From assembly GCA_910585555.1 (NCBI GenBank), contig CAJUFU010000074.1:1-6763 (forward strand): a DNA stretch of 6,763 nt, read 5' to 3'. Both the position numbers and the translations under genes were made by a program. The notes beneath the pieces are model-generated. The model saw only the letters and a list, made by a program, of their open reading frames with translations, was not told the DNA's origin and did no database searches. Shown here in pieces: positions 5,604-6,763 of the stretch. Positions within the stretch are counted from its first letter, which is position 1. Every line of letters starts with the position of its first letter. This DNA is from an uncultured Lachnospiraceae bacterium (GTDB lineage: Bacteria; Bacillota; Clostridia; Lachnospirales; Lachnospiraceae).

Positions 5604-6208
5604 AAGAAATGATGAAAAATACCGGTATCATGGTGGCGATTACACTGATTGCCGGTCTGCTTTTGGGAATTGTCTACCAGGTAACGAAAGAGCCCATTGC
5701 GGTACAGGAGGCGAAGGCGAAGCAGGAAGCCTGCCAGGAGGTATTTGCGGACGCATCGTCTTTTGATGCGGTGGAAGTGGCGGCTGTAGAAGAGAGCGCA
5801 TGGAGCAGCGCCGGTTATGGGCAGGAGACGATAGATGAAGTGATGATGGCCAAAGACAGCGCGGGAGAGACGCTGGGCTATGTGGTGACGGTGACCACCA
5901 AAGAAGGTTACGGCGGGGACATTCGTTTTACCTTGGGTGTGCGTATGGACGGTACTGTAAACGGTATTTCCATTCTCTCGATTTCCGAGACTGCGGGTCT
6001 TGGTATGCGGGCGGAAGAAGTCTTAAAACCACAGTTTGCAGATAAGAATGTAGAGAAATTCGAATATACCAAGAGTGGTGCCACATCGGAGTCACAGGTG
6101 GATGCGATCTCTGGAGCGACCATCACCACAAATGCAGTGACTAATGGAGTCAATGCAGGGCTTTACTATTTCCAGACACAGTTGAAGGGAGGTAGTGAGA
6201 ATGAATAG
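5600..6208 (+). CDS. rnfG: RnfG, RNF complex flavoprotein subunit G
   Basis: RnfG is a subunit anchored by one N-terminal membrane helix (about residues 9-26) with its main domain outside the cytoplasmic membrane, where it carries covalently bound FMN. The FMN-binding domain covers about 90-190, with GYGGDIRFTLGV at 103-114, the SETAGLG block at 129-135, and the attachment motif SGAT at 171-174 (Thr174 the expected FMN site). The length of 202 is typical. Residues 30-85 are Ala/Glu-rich and variable, as usual in the family. AAAGGAGG at 5583-5590 is an excellent ribosome binding site 9 bases from the ATG and lies inside rnfD; the start overlaps the rnfD stop by 4 bases. The end (KGGSENE) likewise encodes the rnfE ribosome binding site. 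Translation of D, G and E is probably coupled. Confidence 0.96.
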   Translation: MKEMMKNTGIMVAITLIAGLLLGIVYQVTKEPIAVQEAKAKQEACQEVFADASSFDAVEVAAVEESAWSSAGYGQETIDEVMMAKDSAGETLGYVVTVTTKEGYGGDIRFTLGVRMDGTVNGISILSISETAGLGMRAEEVLKPQFADKNVEKFEYTKSGATSESQVDAISGATITTNAVTNGVNAGLYYFQTQLKGGSENE

Positions 6209-6763
6209 TGTAAAGGAACGGCTTGTCAATGGTATCGTAAAAGAAAATCCTACTTTTGTGCTGATGCTTGGCATGTGTCCCACACTGGCGGTTACCACCT
6301 CGGCGGTCAATGGTCTGGGGATGGGGCTTACCACCATGGTGGTGCTGGCGCTTAGTAATGTGTTTATCTCGATGCTTCGGCATATCATACCGGATAAGGT
6401 GCGTATTCCGGCGTTTATCGTGATCATCGCTTCTTTCGTGACGATGGTGGAGCTGCTGCTTCAGGGATTTATTCCCTTTTTATACGATGCGCTGGGTATC
6501 TATATTCCCTTGATCGTGGTAAACTGTATCATCTTAGGCCGGGCGGAAGCTTACGCCTATAAGAATCCCGTGATTCCCTCGCTCTTTGACGGTATCGGCA
6601 TGGGGCTTGGATTTTCCGTAGCTTTAACCTGTATAGGTGCAGTGAGGGAACTGCTGGGGGCAGGTACTCTGTTTGGCATCGGCGTGATGCCGGAAAGTTT
6701 CGTGCCGGTGAGTATCTTTATCATGGCACCGGGCGCATTCTTTGTATTGGCTGTACTGACGGC
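6201..6763 (+). CDS. rnfE: RnfE, RNF complex membrane subunit E (3' end beyond window)
   Basis: RnfE is an integral membrane subunit of the NqrD/RnfE family. 187 complete codons are present and the frame remains open at the edge; with a usual length of about 200-235 residues, only the last part is missing. The start reads MNSVKERLVNGIVKENPTF, followed by LGMCPTLAVTTSAVNGLGMG (23-42), DKVRIPAFIVIIASF (65-79), IPLIVVNCIILGRAEAY (102-118) and FDGIGMGLGF (129-138), all family signatures. Cys26 and Cys109 are 83 residues apart, the same spacing as the NqrD cysteines (29 and 112) that share an iron centre within the membrane with NqrE; RnfA would supply the partner pair here. The gene overlaps the end of rnfG by 8 bases and has AAGGGAGG at 6185-6192, 8 bases before the ATG. 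rnfA and rnfB are expected downstream. Confidence 0.95.
   Translation, partial: MNSVKERLVNGIVKENPTFVLMLGMCPTLAVTTSAVNGLGMGLTTMVVLALSNVFISMLRHIIPDKVRIPAFIVIIASFVTMVELLLQGFIPFLYDALGIYIPLIVVNCIILGRAEAYAYKNPVIPSLFDGIGMGLGFSVALTCIGAVRELLGAGTLFGIGVMPESFVPVSIFIMAPGAFFVLAVLT

Noticed and set aside
5578..5766. Short open frame overlapping the start of rnfG in another frame
   Set aside because: It lies in another frame of a clear FMN-binding protein gene, and its sequence resembles no protein family.
3329..6763. Na+-translocating NADH:quinone reductase (NQR) instead of RNF
   Set aside because: The first gene encodes RnfC with two 4Fe-4S motifs, which NqrA lacks, and the order C-D-G-E is that of clostridial RNF clusters.

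Overview
The window looks like chromosomal DNA of a Clostridia-class Firmicute, most likely a Lachnospiraceae-type gut anaerobe. That is inference from three things: strong GGAGG-type ribosome binding sites, a short four-domain S1 protein with an acidic tail as found in Clostridia, and an RNF cluster in the clostridial order C-D-G-E. No mobile element, RNA gene, CRISPR array or clear sign of recent transfer was seen.

Region 1 (1-1972, + strand): a four-S1-domain ribosomal protein S1 homologue is followed 29 bases later by a CheR-type glutamate methyltransferase. There is no terminator between them, so they are probably co-transcribed. The cause of any pairing is unknown, as no other chemotaxis gene is in view. 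A perfect 12-bp inverted repeat at 2004-2034 closes the unit and also serves the convergent gene on the other strand.

Region 2 (2040-3143, - strand): a single gene encodes a DnaQ/RNase H-like exonuclease-fold protein of the YprB type. Its C-terminal half is unrecognised. It points away from the RNF cluster. The 185-base divergent gap (3144-3328) holds candidate promoters on both strands, a 15-base dyad between them and a hairpin in the presumed RNF leader.

Region 3 (3329-6763, + strand, runs off the end): rnfC, rnfD, rnfG and the first 187 codons of rnfE. These encode parts of the membrane-bound ferredoxin:NAD+ oxidoreductase that couples electron transfer from reduced ferredoxin to NAD+ with ion export. 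The expected cofactor residues are present: two 4Fe-4S motifs in RnfC, covalent-flavin threonine motifs in RnfD and RnfG, and the paired membrane cysteines in RnfE. The cluster therefore looks functional. rnfD/rnfG and rnfG/rnfE overlap by 4 and 8 bases, suggesting translational coupling. rnfA and rnfB are expected just beyond the right edge.

I found no convincing undescribed system. The best leads are the exonuclease-like gene with its unassigned C-terminal region and altered third motif, and the dyad in the divergent promoter region.
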